In this document: in pieces, positions 25,290 to 33,043 of the stretch | How positions within the stretch are numbered: the first letter of the stretch is position 1 | Layout: each line of letters begins with the position of its first letter | Assembly: GCF_014495685.1 (NCBI RefSeq) | Contig: NZ_JACTVI010000030.1 | Coordinates: forward strand, 1-64,000 | Direction: 5' to 3' | Length of the DNA stretch: 64,000 bases | Origin: Streptomyces sp. TRM68367 | Lineage (GTDB): Bacteria > Actinomycetota > Actinomycetes > Streptomycetales > Streptomycetaceae | Made by a program: the position numbers and the translations under genes | Notes under the pieces: generated by a model | The model's input: the letters and a program-made list of their open reading frames with translations, nothing else | The model's database searches: none | What the model was told of the DNA's origin: nothing

Positions 25290-26878
25290 GCGCCCCCACG
25301 ATCACGCCGGTCGTCGTACGGCTGAAGCTGTCGCTGCTGCGGAACGGACTACGGCAGTCCGGGGGCCGGCGAGCCGTCTACATCGTGTCGGCCGTCGTGG
25401 CACTGCTGTTCGCGGTGTTGCAGACACTCGGGATGATCCTGCTGCGCGGTCAGCCGCACGTGGAGTCGCTGATCCTGCTGCTGGTGGCGGTGCTCGGGCT
25501 GGGCTGGGCGGTGATGCCGCTGTTCTTCCCCAGCGGCGACGAGACCCTGGACCCCACGCGGCTGGTGATGCTGCCGCTCCGGCCCCAGCCGCTGGTGCGG
25601 GCGCTGCTCGCGGCCTCCCTGGTCGGCATCGGGCCGCTGTTCACGCTGTGCCTGCTCGCCGGTTCCGTGATCACCGTCGCGGACGGCGGGGCGGCATTCG
25701 CCGTCGGCGTACTCGGTGCGGCGCTGGGGCTGCTGGTGTGCGTGGCCCTCGCGCGGACCGTGGCCGCCGCCAACGTACGGCTGCTGACCAGCCGCAAGGG
25801 GCGGGACCTCGCGGTGCTGAGCGGGCTGGTCATCGCGGTCGGGGCGCAGGTGGTCAACTTCGGTGCGCAGCGGCTCGGTGCGTCCGGGCTCGCCGAACTG
25901 GACCCGGTCGGTGCCGTCCTGCAGTGGGTGCCGCCCGCGTCGGCGATCGGCGCGGTGCACGCGGCGAGCGAGGGGTCGTACGGGATCGCCCTCGCCCAAC
26001 TGGGGCTGACCGTCGCGGCGTTGGTACTGCTGCTCGCCGTGTGGTCCCGGCATCTCACCAAGCTGATGACCTCGCCCGACGGATCCACGCTGCCCGCCGC
26101 CGAGTCGGCCGCCCGCGAACGCTCCTCGACCGGACTCGCCCGGCTGCTGCCGGGCGGGCGCACCGGCACCGTCATGGAGCGCAGCCTGCGATACGTGTGG
26201 CGGGACCCGAAGACCAAGGCGGCGTGGGTGACCTCCCTGGCGATCGGGCTGATCGTGCCGGTGTTCAACGCCTGGCAGGGCACCGGTTCCGTGTACTTCG
26301 CCTGCTTCGCCGCCGGGATGCTCGGCATCCAGATGTACAACCAGTTCGGGCAGGACACCTCCGCCTTCTGGATGGTCGCGATGACCATCTCCGCCACCCG
26401 CGACGCGTACGCCGAACTGCGCGCCCGCGCCCTGGCCCTGCTGCTGATCACCCTGCCGTACGCCACCCTCGTCACCGTCCTGACCACGGCGATGCTCGGC
26501 GACTGGCCGCGGCTGCCGGAGGCGCTGGGCCTGTCCTTCGCGCTGCTCGGCGCGATGCTGGCCACCGGCGCGTGGACCTCCGCCCGCTTCCCCTACTCCA
26601 TCCCGCAGGAGGGCTACAAGAACGTCGCCCCCGGCCAGACCGGGCTCGCCTGGATCTCCATCTTCGGCGGCATGGTCGCCGCCGCCCTGCTGTGCGCGCC
26701 GGTCATCGCCCTGACGATCTGGCTGAACGTGAGCGCGGACGGCGGTGGCCTCACCTGGCTGCTGCTGCCGGTGGGCACGGCGTACGGGGCGGCGGTCACG
26801 GCACTGGGCCTGCGCCTGGCCGCGCCGCGCACGGCGGGGCGACTGCCGGAGATCCTGACCGCGGTCAGCAAGGGGTGA
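25286..26878 (+). CDS. ABC transporter permease
   Basis: A 530-residue integral membrane protein coupled to the ATPase by a GTGA overlap. Roughly ten to twelve hydrophobic helices group in two halves (about residues 30-260 and 320-525) separated by a hydrophilic Ser/Arg-rich loop (ARERSSTGLARLLPGGRTG). No substrate motif is visible. With one ATPase gene, the complex is probably an ATPase dimer plus this two-half permease. The substrate is unknown. Confidence 0.85.
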   Translation: MSAPTITPVVVRLKLSLLRNGLRQSGGRRAVYIVSAVVALLFAVLQTLGMILLRGQPHVESLILLLVAVLGLGWAVMPLFFPSGDETLDPTRLVMLPLRPQPLVRALLAASLVGIGPLFTLCLLAGSVITVADGGAAFAVGVLGAALGLLVCVALARTVAAANVRLLTSRKGRDLAVLSGLVIAVGAQVVNFGAQRLGASGLAELDPVGAVLQWVPPASAIGAVHAASEGSYGIALAQLGLTVAALVLLLAVWSRHLTKLMTSPDGSTLPAAESAARERSSTGLARLLPGGRTGTVMERSLRYVWRDPKTKAAWVTSLAIGLIVPVFNAWQGTGSVYFACFAAGMLGIQMYNQFGQDTSAFWMVAMTISATRDAYAELRARALALLLITLPYATLVTVLTTAMLGDWPRLPEALGLSFALLGAMLATGAWTSARFPYSIPQEGYKNVAPGQTGLAWISIFGGMVAAALLCAPVIALTIWLNVSADGGGLTWLLLPVGTAYGAAVTALGLRLAAPRTAGRLPEILTAVSKG

Positions 26879-27008
26879 CGGTTACCCGGCCCTCAGGGTG
26901 ACGTGAGCAGGCCCTACGGCAGTTCCCGCCCCGGCACCTGGCGCGGGGCGGGGCCAAAGGGGCCGTACGGGTCGTCCGCGAGCTGCGGCGGGCGCGCGGG
27001 ACGCCGCG

Positions 27009-27911
27009 TCACTCCTCCCTGAGCGTGTCCAGGAACGGTTCGATCGCCGCACGCCAGGCGTCCGGCTGGTCGTAGTGCACGAGGTGGCCGGCGTCGGCCA
27101 CCTCCGCGTACTGGCCGCGGGGCAGGACGCGGACCATCTCCTGCGCCTCGGCCCGGCCCAGCTGGCCGTCGAGGCCGCGCACGACGAGGGCGGGGCAGCG
27201 GACCTGGGCCAGCTCCTCCCAGTGCGCGTCGTACACCCAGGTCTCGCGGGACCTGAGCATCTGCTCCGGCTCGAACACGGGCCGCCAGCCGTCCGGGGAC
27301 TCGGCCATCACCTCGGCGTAGAACGCGCCGCGGGCCGGATTGGGCCGCTCCACCCAGGGGTCGTCCTCGCCGAACCACTTGCGCACGTCGGCGAGCGTGG
27401 CGAACGGAACCGGCCAGGCCTTGAACCACTGGGCCCACTCGCGTTGCGAGGCGGCGCCGAGTGCGGAGGCCCGCATGTCGCAGATGATCAGTCCGCGGAC
27501 CAGGTCGGGGCGTTTGGCGGCGAGCTGCCAGGCGGTCAGCGCGCCCATGGCGTGGCCGATCAGGACGACCGGCGCGAGGCCCAGCTGTTCGAGGGCGCCC
27601 TCGGCGTCGTCGACGTAGGCACCCCGGGTGAAGGACGCTTCCGGCGGCTTGTCGCTGCGGCCGTGGCCGCGCTGGTCGAGGGCGACGGCGCGGTGCCGCT
27701 CGGAGAGCCAGCGGGCGGTGGGCGCCCAGTGCGAGGCGCGGCCCATCAGCCCGTGCAGTAACAGCACGCTCGGGAAACGTTCGCCCTCCGGGACCTGCCC
27801 GTCCCCCCGACCGACCGGGTCCGTCGCCGGATCGGTCTTCGGAGGATCGCCGAACTCCCAGGCCGCTAGGCGTACGCCGCCCGCCCCGGTCACGTCGATG
27901 CGTCGCGCCAT
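27009..27911 (-). CDS. Alpha/beta hydrolase
   Basis: A 300-residue alpha/beta-fold hydrolase. The oxyanion region is LLLHGLMG and the elbow GHAMG, where the nucleophile position is Ala instead of Ser/Asp/Cys. The acid and base blocks follow (LVVRGLDGQ and ADAGHLVHYDQPD). The GHxMG Ala substitution leaves no normal nucleophile, so activity is doubtful or unconventional. ATG 27911 directly abuts AGGAGG, too close for a normal ribosome-binding site; TTG 27929 is an alternative. An unusually A-poor + strand tract lies upstream. Confidence 0.85.
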   Translation of the reverse strand: MARRIDVTGAGGVRLAAWEFGDPPKTDPATDPVGRGDGQVPEGERFPSVLLLHGLMGRASHWAPTARWLSERHRAVALDQRGHGRSDKPPEASFTRGAYVDDAEGALEQLGLAPVVLIGHAMGALTAWQLAAKRPDLVRGLIICDMRASALGAASQREWAQWFKAWPVPFATLADVRKWFGEDDPWVERPNPARGAFYAEVMAESPDGWRPVFEPEQMLRSRETWVYDAHWEELAQVRCPALVVRGLDGQLGRAEAQEMVRVLPRGQYAEVADAGHLVHYDQPDAWRAAIEPFLDTLREE

Positions 27912-27929
27912 CCTCCTGGCACCCCCCAA

Positions 27930-28169
27930 GCTCCGCTCGGACCGCTCGCTGCCGCTGGCCGGTCCTGTGAACCGTGTCCTGCCTGCCGTGTCTGTTGCGT
28001 GTGCCGTTCCTTGTGCTGCGCCGTTCTGCTGCGTCTTGTGCTGTCTGGCCGTGTCGTGCCCGTGCCGCTGTGCATGCCGGCTGCTGTGTGTGGCTGTGGC
28101 CGTACTGTCCGTGCCGGCCTCTGTGCGTGCCGCTGGGCCTGCCGCCCCACCCGCAGACCACCGAACCTA
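27930..28169. other. Strand-asymmetric, nearly A-free leader region
   Basis: From 27972 to 28140 the + strand contains only two A but about 52 T among 169 bases, with many GTGCCG and CTGTGT units. Seen from the minus strand it would be a T-poor, A-rich leader of the hydrolase mRNA. No protein frame is convincing. Confidence 0.7.
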
Positions 28170-28185
28170 TCGAACTAGTATTCGA
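28170..28185. promoter_or_regulatory. LexA (SOS) box candidate
   Basis: TCGAACTAGTATTCGA differs at one position from the actinobacterial consensus TCGAAC-N4-GTTCGA. It contains the -10-like TAGTAT (28176-28181, + strand). It lies 259 bp upstream of the hydrolase start and immediately before the structured RNA candidate. Confidence 0.5.
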
Positions 28186-28204
28186 AATGACTGCTTCTGC
28201 GGGC

Positions 28205-28387
28205 AACACCCCTCATTCGAGTGACCCCCCGCGAGGAATGATCGCCGCCACCGAGGGGAGATCTTCAGCGGGAGGCGGACCGCTCGGGGAAAACGGTCCG
28301 AAGGGGATGACCCTGAGAGCTCGGGGCTCCGGGTCAGCACAGGGGAGGACAGGCCCCGGCGCCATCTGGCGCCGGGGCCAACCCTGT
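28205..28387 (+). ncRNA. Candidate structured RNA ending in a terminator hairpin
   Basis: Successive hairpins read on the + strand: CCCCTC/GAGGGG; CGGACCG around 28280 pairing with CGGTCCG around 28300; TGACCC/GGGTCA (about 28308-28336); and ACAGGG/CCCTGT enclosing a perfect 12-bp stem GGCCCCGGCGCC-atct-GGCGCCGGGGCC at 28352-28379. No coding frame with normal codon bias crosses it. The minus strand could fold similarly, so direction is inferred from the preceding TAGTAT. Confidence 0.35.
28352..28379. terminator. Strong GC-rich hairpin
   Basis: A perfect 12-bp stem with a 4-nt loop (ATCT). It may end the RNA candidate on the + strand, or serve dmdR1 about 250 bp downstream on the minus strand. 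Confidence 0.65.
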
Positions 28388-28633
28388 CTCTACGGCACAT
28401 CCTCCCGCCCCCTCCCCGGCCGGGCGCGACATCGCTGTCGACCGCGGCCAAGAGCCCTCAGGTCATATGCCTCACGCCACAGCCTCGCACGCCGACCGCC
28501 CGAGCGCTGCGCTTCAACGCACTGATTCTGAATTCGACGTGATCACAACGCCGTCACAACTGACGCACAGTTCCACCAAGTTGACGCCATGCAAACGTAA
28601 ACTGACCGGACGGCGACCCAACGGCGGCGATGG

Positions 28634-29326
28634 TCAACGCTTGGCGACGAACACGTGGGAGGCGACGTCGGCCTCCAGCTCGGCCGCCTCGCCGCCGCTG
28701 CCCACCAGCACGCCGCCCGCCGACTCCGTCACACTCACCACCGAACCGGGCTGCACGCCGGCCCGGCGCAGCGTGTACATCAGCTGCGCGTCGGTCTGGA
28801 TGGGCTCCCCGATCCGCCGTACGACGACGGTCTTGCCCTCGGGGCCCGGGGCGAGGTCGGCGAGCGACAGCATCCCCTCGTCCAGGAACGGGTCGGCGCC
28901 GTCCTTCTCGCCGAGCTCCTCCAGGCCGGGGATGGGGTTGCCGTACGGCGACTCGGTGGGGTGACGCAGCAGCTCGAGCACACGCCGCTCCACGGCCTCG
29001 CTCATCACGTGCTCCCAGCGGCACGCCTCGGCGTGCACCTGCTCCCACTCCAGGCCGATCACGTCGACGAGCAGGCACTCCGCGAGCCGGTGCTTGCGCA
29101 TCACGCGGGTGGCGAGCCGACGGCCCTCGTCCGTGAACTCCAGGTGCCGGTCGCTGGCGACGGACACCAGGCCGTCGCGCTCCATCCGCGCCACGGTCTG
29201 GCTGACCGTGGGCCCGCTCTGGTCCAGCCGCTCGGCGATCCGGGCGCGCATGGGGACCACACCTTCCTCCTCCAGCTCAAGGATGGTGCGGAGATACATC
29301 TCCGTGGTGTCGATCAGTCCGGACAT
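28634..29326 (-). CDS. dmdR1: DtxR/IdeR-family iron-dependent repressor
   Basis: A 230-residue metalloregulator. The N-terminal winged helix is RARIAERLDQSGPTVSQTVARMERDGLV. The dimerisation and metal sites include HRLAECLLVDVIGLEW, CRWEHVMSEAVE (with the key Cys) and a C-terminal SH3-like domain (PGSVVSVTESAGGVLV). With Fe(II) it represses siderophore and iron-uptake genes. Length and sequence fit DmdR1 of S. coelicolor (SCO4394), and nearby genes support this from memory. ATG 29326 follows GAGGGG. A long antiparallel ORF covers it, as described for adm in S. coelicolor. Confidence 0.88.
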   Translation of the reverse strand: MSGLIDTTEMYLRTILELEEEGVVPMRARIAERLDQSGPTVSQTVARMERDGLVSVASDRHLEFTDEGRRLATRVMRKHRLAECLLVDVIGLEWEQVHAEACRWEHVMSEAVERRVLELLRHPTESPYGNPIPGLEELGEKDGADPFLDEGMLSLADLAPGPEGKTVVVRRIGEPIQTDAQLMYTLRRAGVQPGSVVSVTESAGGVLVGSGGEAAELEADVASHVFVAKR

Positions 29327-29389
29327 ACGTGCCCCTCGATTAGCTCTGCCGGCGGCTGGCCACCTCACCGACGCGTGCGCTGGCCCTGA
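28655..29389 (+). CDS. Antiparallel ORF over dmdR1 (adm-like)
   Basis: A 244-codon frame runs fully opposite dmdR1. The deduced protein is His/Gly/Arg/Leu-rich (LAAAAHQHAARRLRHTHHR), typical of an antisense reading of high-GC DNA. In S. coelicolor an antiparallel gene, adm, opposite dmdR1 has been reported as expressed and affecting siderophore and antibiotic production. That report is the only reason it is listed; sequence alone does not prove it is translated here. Confidence 0.3.
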   Translation: MGGDVGLQLGRLAAAAHQHAARRLRHTHHRTGLHAGPAQRVHQLRVGLDGLPDPPYDDGLALGARGEVGERQHPLVQERVGAVLLAELLQAGDGVAVRRLGGVTQQLEHTPLHGLAHHVLPAARLGVHLLPLQADHVDEQALREPVLAHHAGGEPTALVRELQVPVAGDGHQAVALHPRHGLADRGPALVQPLGDPGAHGDHTFLLQLKDGAEIHLRGVDQSGHTCPSISSAGGWPPHRRVRWP

Positions 29390-29632
29390 CCTCAATTCTG
29401 ACGCATCCCACCGACAACCGTGCCGCCCCGCCGAAACCACACACGATCAGACCCTGATCACACCCCCTGCACGTCCACCCGTACACAGGACGCGCTCCCC
29501 TCAGCGGGCGGCACGCCGTGGCACCGGAGGTGCACGTTCAGGGGTGGGCAGGCGAGGACGAGACCGGCATCCGCACCACTGACCACTCCCTGCCACCCAC
29601 CAGCGCAGACACCCGCCACGCCCGCACCCCGG

Positions 29633-31132
29633 TCACCGCTCCCCCTCCTCCCCCGGTCCTCGCCACACCTCACCCACACGCCCGTCTCCCACCACCCCGG
29701 CCAAATCCAGCGCCGCAGCGATCCGCGCCGCCACATCCTCCGCATACGCGATGTCGGCCCGCTCGAACGCACTCCGCCCGGCCCCCCGCAGGAACGTCAC
29801 GGCGCCCAACGTCCGCCCCCGGCTCCGCAACACCGCACACAGCGCATACGCCGTATCCTCCGGCCACTGCCGCCCCAGCGCCCACGCCCGCGCCTCCTCG
29901 GCCGACACGGTCCCCGCACTCGCCCGCACCGACCCGGCCCGCTCCACGCACTGCAACACCGGATGCCCCTCGCCGTACCGCACGGGCAGCCCGGCCCGCC
30001 CGGACAGTTCGCTCGGCCCCGGCGCCCCGGACGGCGTCGCGGCGATCCGCACCAGCCGTACCGCCCCGACGGTCTCCGCATCCGCCCGCGCACCCCCGGC
30101 CACCCGGTCGATCAGCGCGTGGTCGGCGAAGCCGGCGAGCGCGAAGTCCAGATGGACGGTCGCCGCCTCCGCGGGGTCCTCGCACTCCGCGGCGGCCCGC
30201 GCCGCCCGGTGCAACTGCTGCGTACGGAACCGCAGCAGCGACGCCTCCTGCTCACCCTGCTTGGCCTCGGTCACGTCCTGGAACAGCCAGCCCACCCCGA
30301 GCGGCACCGGCTCCTCCGCGAGCGGCGACGCCAGCCGCAGGAACCCGCTCCGCCAGCACCGCCGCTTCTCGCCCTCCGGCGTCCGCACGCTCACCCAGAT
30401 CTCGGCGGGCGCCGGCGGCGCACCCTCCGCCAGCACGTGCGTCAGCGCGCTCTCCAGCTCCTCGACGCCCTGCGCCAGCAACTCCCCGAGCGGCCGCCCC
30501 AGCACAGCCGTACGCCCCTTGCCCAGCGCCCGCGCCGCGTGCGCGTTCACCACCGCGGGCCGCAGATCGGCGTCGACCAGCACCACACCCCAGCTCGCGT
30601 CGTCGAACAGCGACTCACTCAGCGCGATCGACCGCTCCAGATCGATCTGCGCGTGGACCTCGCTGAACGCGCAGTACACACCCGCCGGCTTCCCGTCCGG
30701 CCCGCGCACGGCCGCCGACTGCGTCCGCACCAGCACCCGCCCGCCGTCCTTCGTCAGCAGCGCGAACTCGTGCACCTGCCGCCCCGGCGCCTGCATGGCG
30801 GACATCAGCCGCCCCTCGACCTCCGCGGCGTCCGCACTGCGCACCGCCCACCCGGCGAACCCCTGCCGCCCCACCGCCTCGGCCGCGGTCCACCCCAGGA
30901 TCCGCTCCGCCTCCCGGTTCCAGTGCGTCACGACCCCGTCGGCATCGAAAGCGCACAGGGCGGCGTCCATCCCGTCCAGCAGCGCGGCCAGCAGATCCCC
31001 ACCGTCCCGCTCGGGCTCGGGCTGCTCCGGCTCGTCCGGCCCCAGCTCGTCGGTGGTCCCACTACGCCGGGAAGCACTCACCTGGACCCCCTGCAGGCTG
31101 CGTCCGCACGTACGACGCGTCGGTTCGCTCAC
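29633..31132 (-). CDS. PAS-PAS-GAF-like sensory protein
   Basis: A 499-residue soluble protein without membrane helices. PAS-1 (about residues 45-160) includes AALCAFDADGVVTHWNREAERILGW and the PAC segment. PAS-2 (about 165-295) includes LFDDASWGVVLVDADLRPAVVN and ends at GVGWLFQDVTEAKQ. The C-terminal third resembles a GAF domain (AYALCAVLRSRGRTLGAVTFLR). No kinase, PP2C or GGDEF output domain is present, so output is probably by protein contact. GTG 31132 is chosen; TTG 31138 is in frame, and neither has a good ribosome-binding site. Confidence 0.82.
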   Translation of the reverse strand: MSEPTRRTCGRSLQGVQVSASRRSGTTDELGPDEPEQPEPERDGGDLLAALLDGMDAALCAFDADGVVTHWNREAERILGWTAAEAVGRQGFAGWAVRSADAAEVEGRLMSAMQAPGRQVHEFALLTKDGGRVLVRTQSAAVRGPDGKPAGVYCAFSEVHAQIDLERSIALSESLFDDASWGVVLVDADLRPAVVNAHAARALGKGRTAVLGRPLGELLAQGVEELESALTHVLAEGAPPAPAEIWVSVRTPEGEKRRCWRSGFLRLASPLAEEPVPLGVGWLFQDVTEAKQGEQEASLLRFRTQQLHRAARAAAECEDPAEAATVHLDFALAGFADHALIDRVAGGARADAETVGAVRLVRIAATPSGAPGPSELSGRAGLPVRYGEGHPVLQCVERAGSVRASAGTVSAEEARAWALGRQWPEDTAYALCAVLRSRGRTLGAVTFLRGAGRSAFERADIAYAEDVAARIAAALDLAGVVGDGRVGEVWRGPGEEGER

Positions 31133-31317
31133 TTGCAATCATTCAACTGGAACGTGACCCAGCGCACATCGGGTTCCCACAAGATTGAAGGAATCGTTGC
31201 ACGCCGGAAACTCACGCGGCCTGCCTACCCGCGCTCCCCCGCCGCGCATACACCTCGATCTCGATCTTCTCGGAAAATCGGTTGATCGTCGGCTGACCAA
31301 TTTCTTAGGGTACGAGG

Positions 31318-31528
31318 TACACGAGAAGGGAGGTGGTTCGGCAGATGTATGGAAACCGGACGCGTGAGGTGGCTGCGGGCTAGCGGCCCGACACCACACT
31401 CAGTGCGGTGCCGGACCAGCACGGGATAGATCCGTGCAGCCGGCCCAATCCCGCGCAGTCACCCGACCCGCGAGTCGCCGGTACGTCCGGCCGGCTCCTC
31501 CTCTGGAGGACCAGGCTCGCGGGTCGTC
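31318..31528 (+). ncRNA. Candidate structured leader RNA or sRNA
   Basis: On the + strand a strong AAGGGAGGTGG precedes a 12-codon ORF (31345-31383). Hairpin 1 pairs 31377-31380 with 31386-31389 and places the mini-ORF stop in its loop. Hairpin 2 pairs GCACGG 31419-31424 with CCGTGC 31432-31437 inside GCCGG/CCGGC. A perfect 11-bp helix CGACCCGCGAG/CTCGCGGGTCG (31464-31474, 31516-31526) encloses two further hairpins (GCCGG/CCGGC and TCCTCC/GGAGGA), a three-way junction. The downstream gene it might control is unclear; pdxH starts 430 bp later. Confidence 0.45.
31345..31383 (+). CDS. 12-codon ORF, possible leader peptide
   Basis: It encodes MYGNRTREVAAG and stops at TAG 31381. AGGTGG lies 8 bases before the ATG. 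No run of one regulatory amino acid is visible. The stop falls in the loop of a hairpin, as in attenuation-type leaders. Translation is unproven. Confidence 0.35.
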   Translation: MYGNRTREVAAG

Positions 31529-31544
31529 TGCGTTTCCGACCCCT

Positions 31545-31889
31545 TCAGCGCCCCGTAGGGCTCAGTGCGCGATGTCCGCGCTCGATCTCCTCGATCATGT
31601 GGAGGACGCGGGAGGGAGCGCCGCCGTGGAGGGGGCCGGACATGGCTCCTACGGCGCCGGAGAGTGCGGCTGCCACATCCACGCCGGTGGAGGCGATGAC
31701 GCGGGCGGTGAAGGTGGAGGCGTTCATGCCGTGCTCGGCGGCCGATGTCCAGTAGGCGTCCACCGCGGCGACGTGTCGAGGGTCCGGTTCGCCACGCCAG
31801 CGGATCATGAAGCGTTCGGTGATGGAGTTGGCCTTGTCGATCTCGCGCTGCGGGACCATGGGCAGGCCCTGGGGGAGTGTTCGCGGCAC
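31545..31889 (-). pseudogene. Internal fragment of citrate synthase
   Basis: The 114 codons include MVPQREIDKANSITERFMIRW, WTSAAEHGMNASTFTARVIAS and ALSGAVGAMSGPLHGGAPSRVL, the conserved core of Streptomyces citrate synthase 2, including His of EHGMNAS and of GPLHGG. The N-terminal half and everything after GGAPSRVLHMIEEIER are missing; the frame then jumps to GHRALSPTGR and stops, so the catalytic Asp region and CoA site are lost. It sits divergent to pdxH, where the intact gene is usually found. This is a deletion-type remnant. Confidence 0.85.
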
Positions 31890-31956
31890 TCAGTGCCATG
31901 CAGTGAGGAAAGGCCACCGTGCCGTACGGAGGCCCGGGATACGGCAGGATGACCGC

Positions 31957-32625
31957 GTGAACGACCGACACCCCGTGCCCTTCGACCTCGCCTCGATGCG
32001 TAAGCAGTACCGTGCGGAAGGGCTGTCCGAGAGAGAGCTGGCCGCCACTCCTGTGGAGCAGTTCGCGCGCTGGTTCAAGCAGGCGGCGACGGAGGGGGCG
32101 TTGTTCGAGCCGAACGCGATGGTGGTGTCCACGGCGGACGCCGAGGGCCGGCCGAGTTCGCGCACGGTGCTTTTGAAGCACTTCGACGAGCAGGGGTTCG
32201 TGTTCTACACGAACTACGACTCCCGCAAGGCGCGCGACCTCGCCGGGAATCCGTTCGTGTCGCTGCTGTTCCCGTGGCATCCGATGGCCCGCCAGGTGAT
32301 CGTCACCGGGGTCGCGCGGCGTACGGGGCGGGATGAGACGGCGGCGTACTTCCGTACCCGGCCGCACGGCTCGCAGCTGGGTGCGTGGGCCAGCGCGCAG
32401 TCGTCGGTGATCGCCACGCGCGCCGATCTGGAGGCCGCGTACGCCGAGCTGGCCGCGCGCTATCCGGAGGGCGAGCAGGTGCCGGTGCCGGCGCACTGGG
32501 GTGGTTTCCGGGTGGCGCCGCAGTCGATGGAGTTCTGGCAGGGCCGGGAGAACCGGCTGCACGACCGGTTGCGGTACGTGGCGGAGGCGGACGGCAGCTG
32601 GCGGGTGGAGCGGCTCAGTCCCTGA
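31957..32625 (+). CDS. pdxH: Pyridoxamine 5'-phosphate oxidase
   Basis: A 222-residue FMN enzyme that makes pyridoxal 5'-phosphate from PNP/PMP. Motifs: MRKQYRAEGLSERELAATPVEQFARWF (substrate region), PSSRTVLLKHFDEQGFVFYTNYDSRKARDL (FMN binding), FPWHPMARQVIVTG and the C-terminal PHGSQLGAWASAQSSVI and WGGFRVAPQSMEFWQGRENRLHDR signature. GTG 31957 gives the normal length; the frame extends to 31807 over the citrate-synthase start region. Confidence 0.96.
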   Translation: MNDRHPVPFDLASMRKQYRAEGLSERELAATPVEQFARWFKQAATEGALFEPNAMVVSTADAEGRPSSRTVLLKHFDEQGFVFYTNYDSRKARDLAGNPFVSLLFPWHPMARQVIVTGVARRTGRDETAAYFRTRPHGSQLGAWASAQSSVIATRADLEAAYAELAARYPEGEQVPVPAHWGGFRVAPQSMEFWQGRENRLHDRLRYVAEADGSWRVERLSP

Positions 32626-33043
32626 TCATCCCTGGGCGGCGGCGCAGTCCAGCGCCTGCGCCAGCAGGTCCGCCCACTGGCTCACCACCCGTTCGCGGCG
32701 GGCGTGGTCGTCGGTGAGGAGGTCCTCGCGGGTGGGGAAGTGGTGCTGGGCGGCGCCGCGGGAGATGCCGGCGCGTTCGGAGACGACGGAGACCGTGGAG
32801 CCCGCCCAGCCGTGCTCGGCGAGGCAGGCCACGGCGGCTTCCAGGAGCCGTTGCCGGGTGGCGCGGCTGCGGTCCTGTTTGGGGACGCGGTGTGGGTGAT
32901 GAGGACCGCGCGTACGTCGGTGTCCTTGCCGCAGTCGGTGAGCGCGGCGACGAGTCCGGCGGACAGGGCGTTGCGGTTGTGCGGCGCGTCCAGGCACAGG
33001 GTCTCGACGCCACGCGCGCGCGTGTGCGGCCGATCGGTGTCAT
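32626..33043 (-). pseudogene. Enoyl-CoA hydratase start fused to truncated TetR regulator
   Basis: The ATG at 33043 overlaps the CoA-ligase stop as ATGA. After a 2-base slip in a CGCGCGCG run (about 33018-33025) the sequence reads VETLCLDAPHNRNALSAGL and DVRAVLITHTA, the first strand block of a crotonase. At about 32888 it switches frame into PKQDRSRATRQRLLEAAVA, VVSERAGISRGAAQHHFPTR and then a stop at 32626: the DNA-binding half of a TetR protein without its ligand domain. Two genes are thus joined by a deletion. Confidence 0.8.

Noticed and set aside
28200..28340. Known riboswitch class (cobalamin, c-di-AMP, ykkC)
   Set aside because: None of the consensus core sequences are present.
28187..28525. 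+ strand ORF after the LexA-like box (MTASAGNTPH start)
   Set aside because: Third codon positions are not GC-biased and the frame crosses several hairpins and the terminator; structured RNA fits better.
29518..31285. Long Pro/Thr/Arg-rich + ORFs opposite the PAS gene
   Set aside because: Shadows of the PAS-PAS-GAF reading frame.
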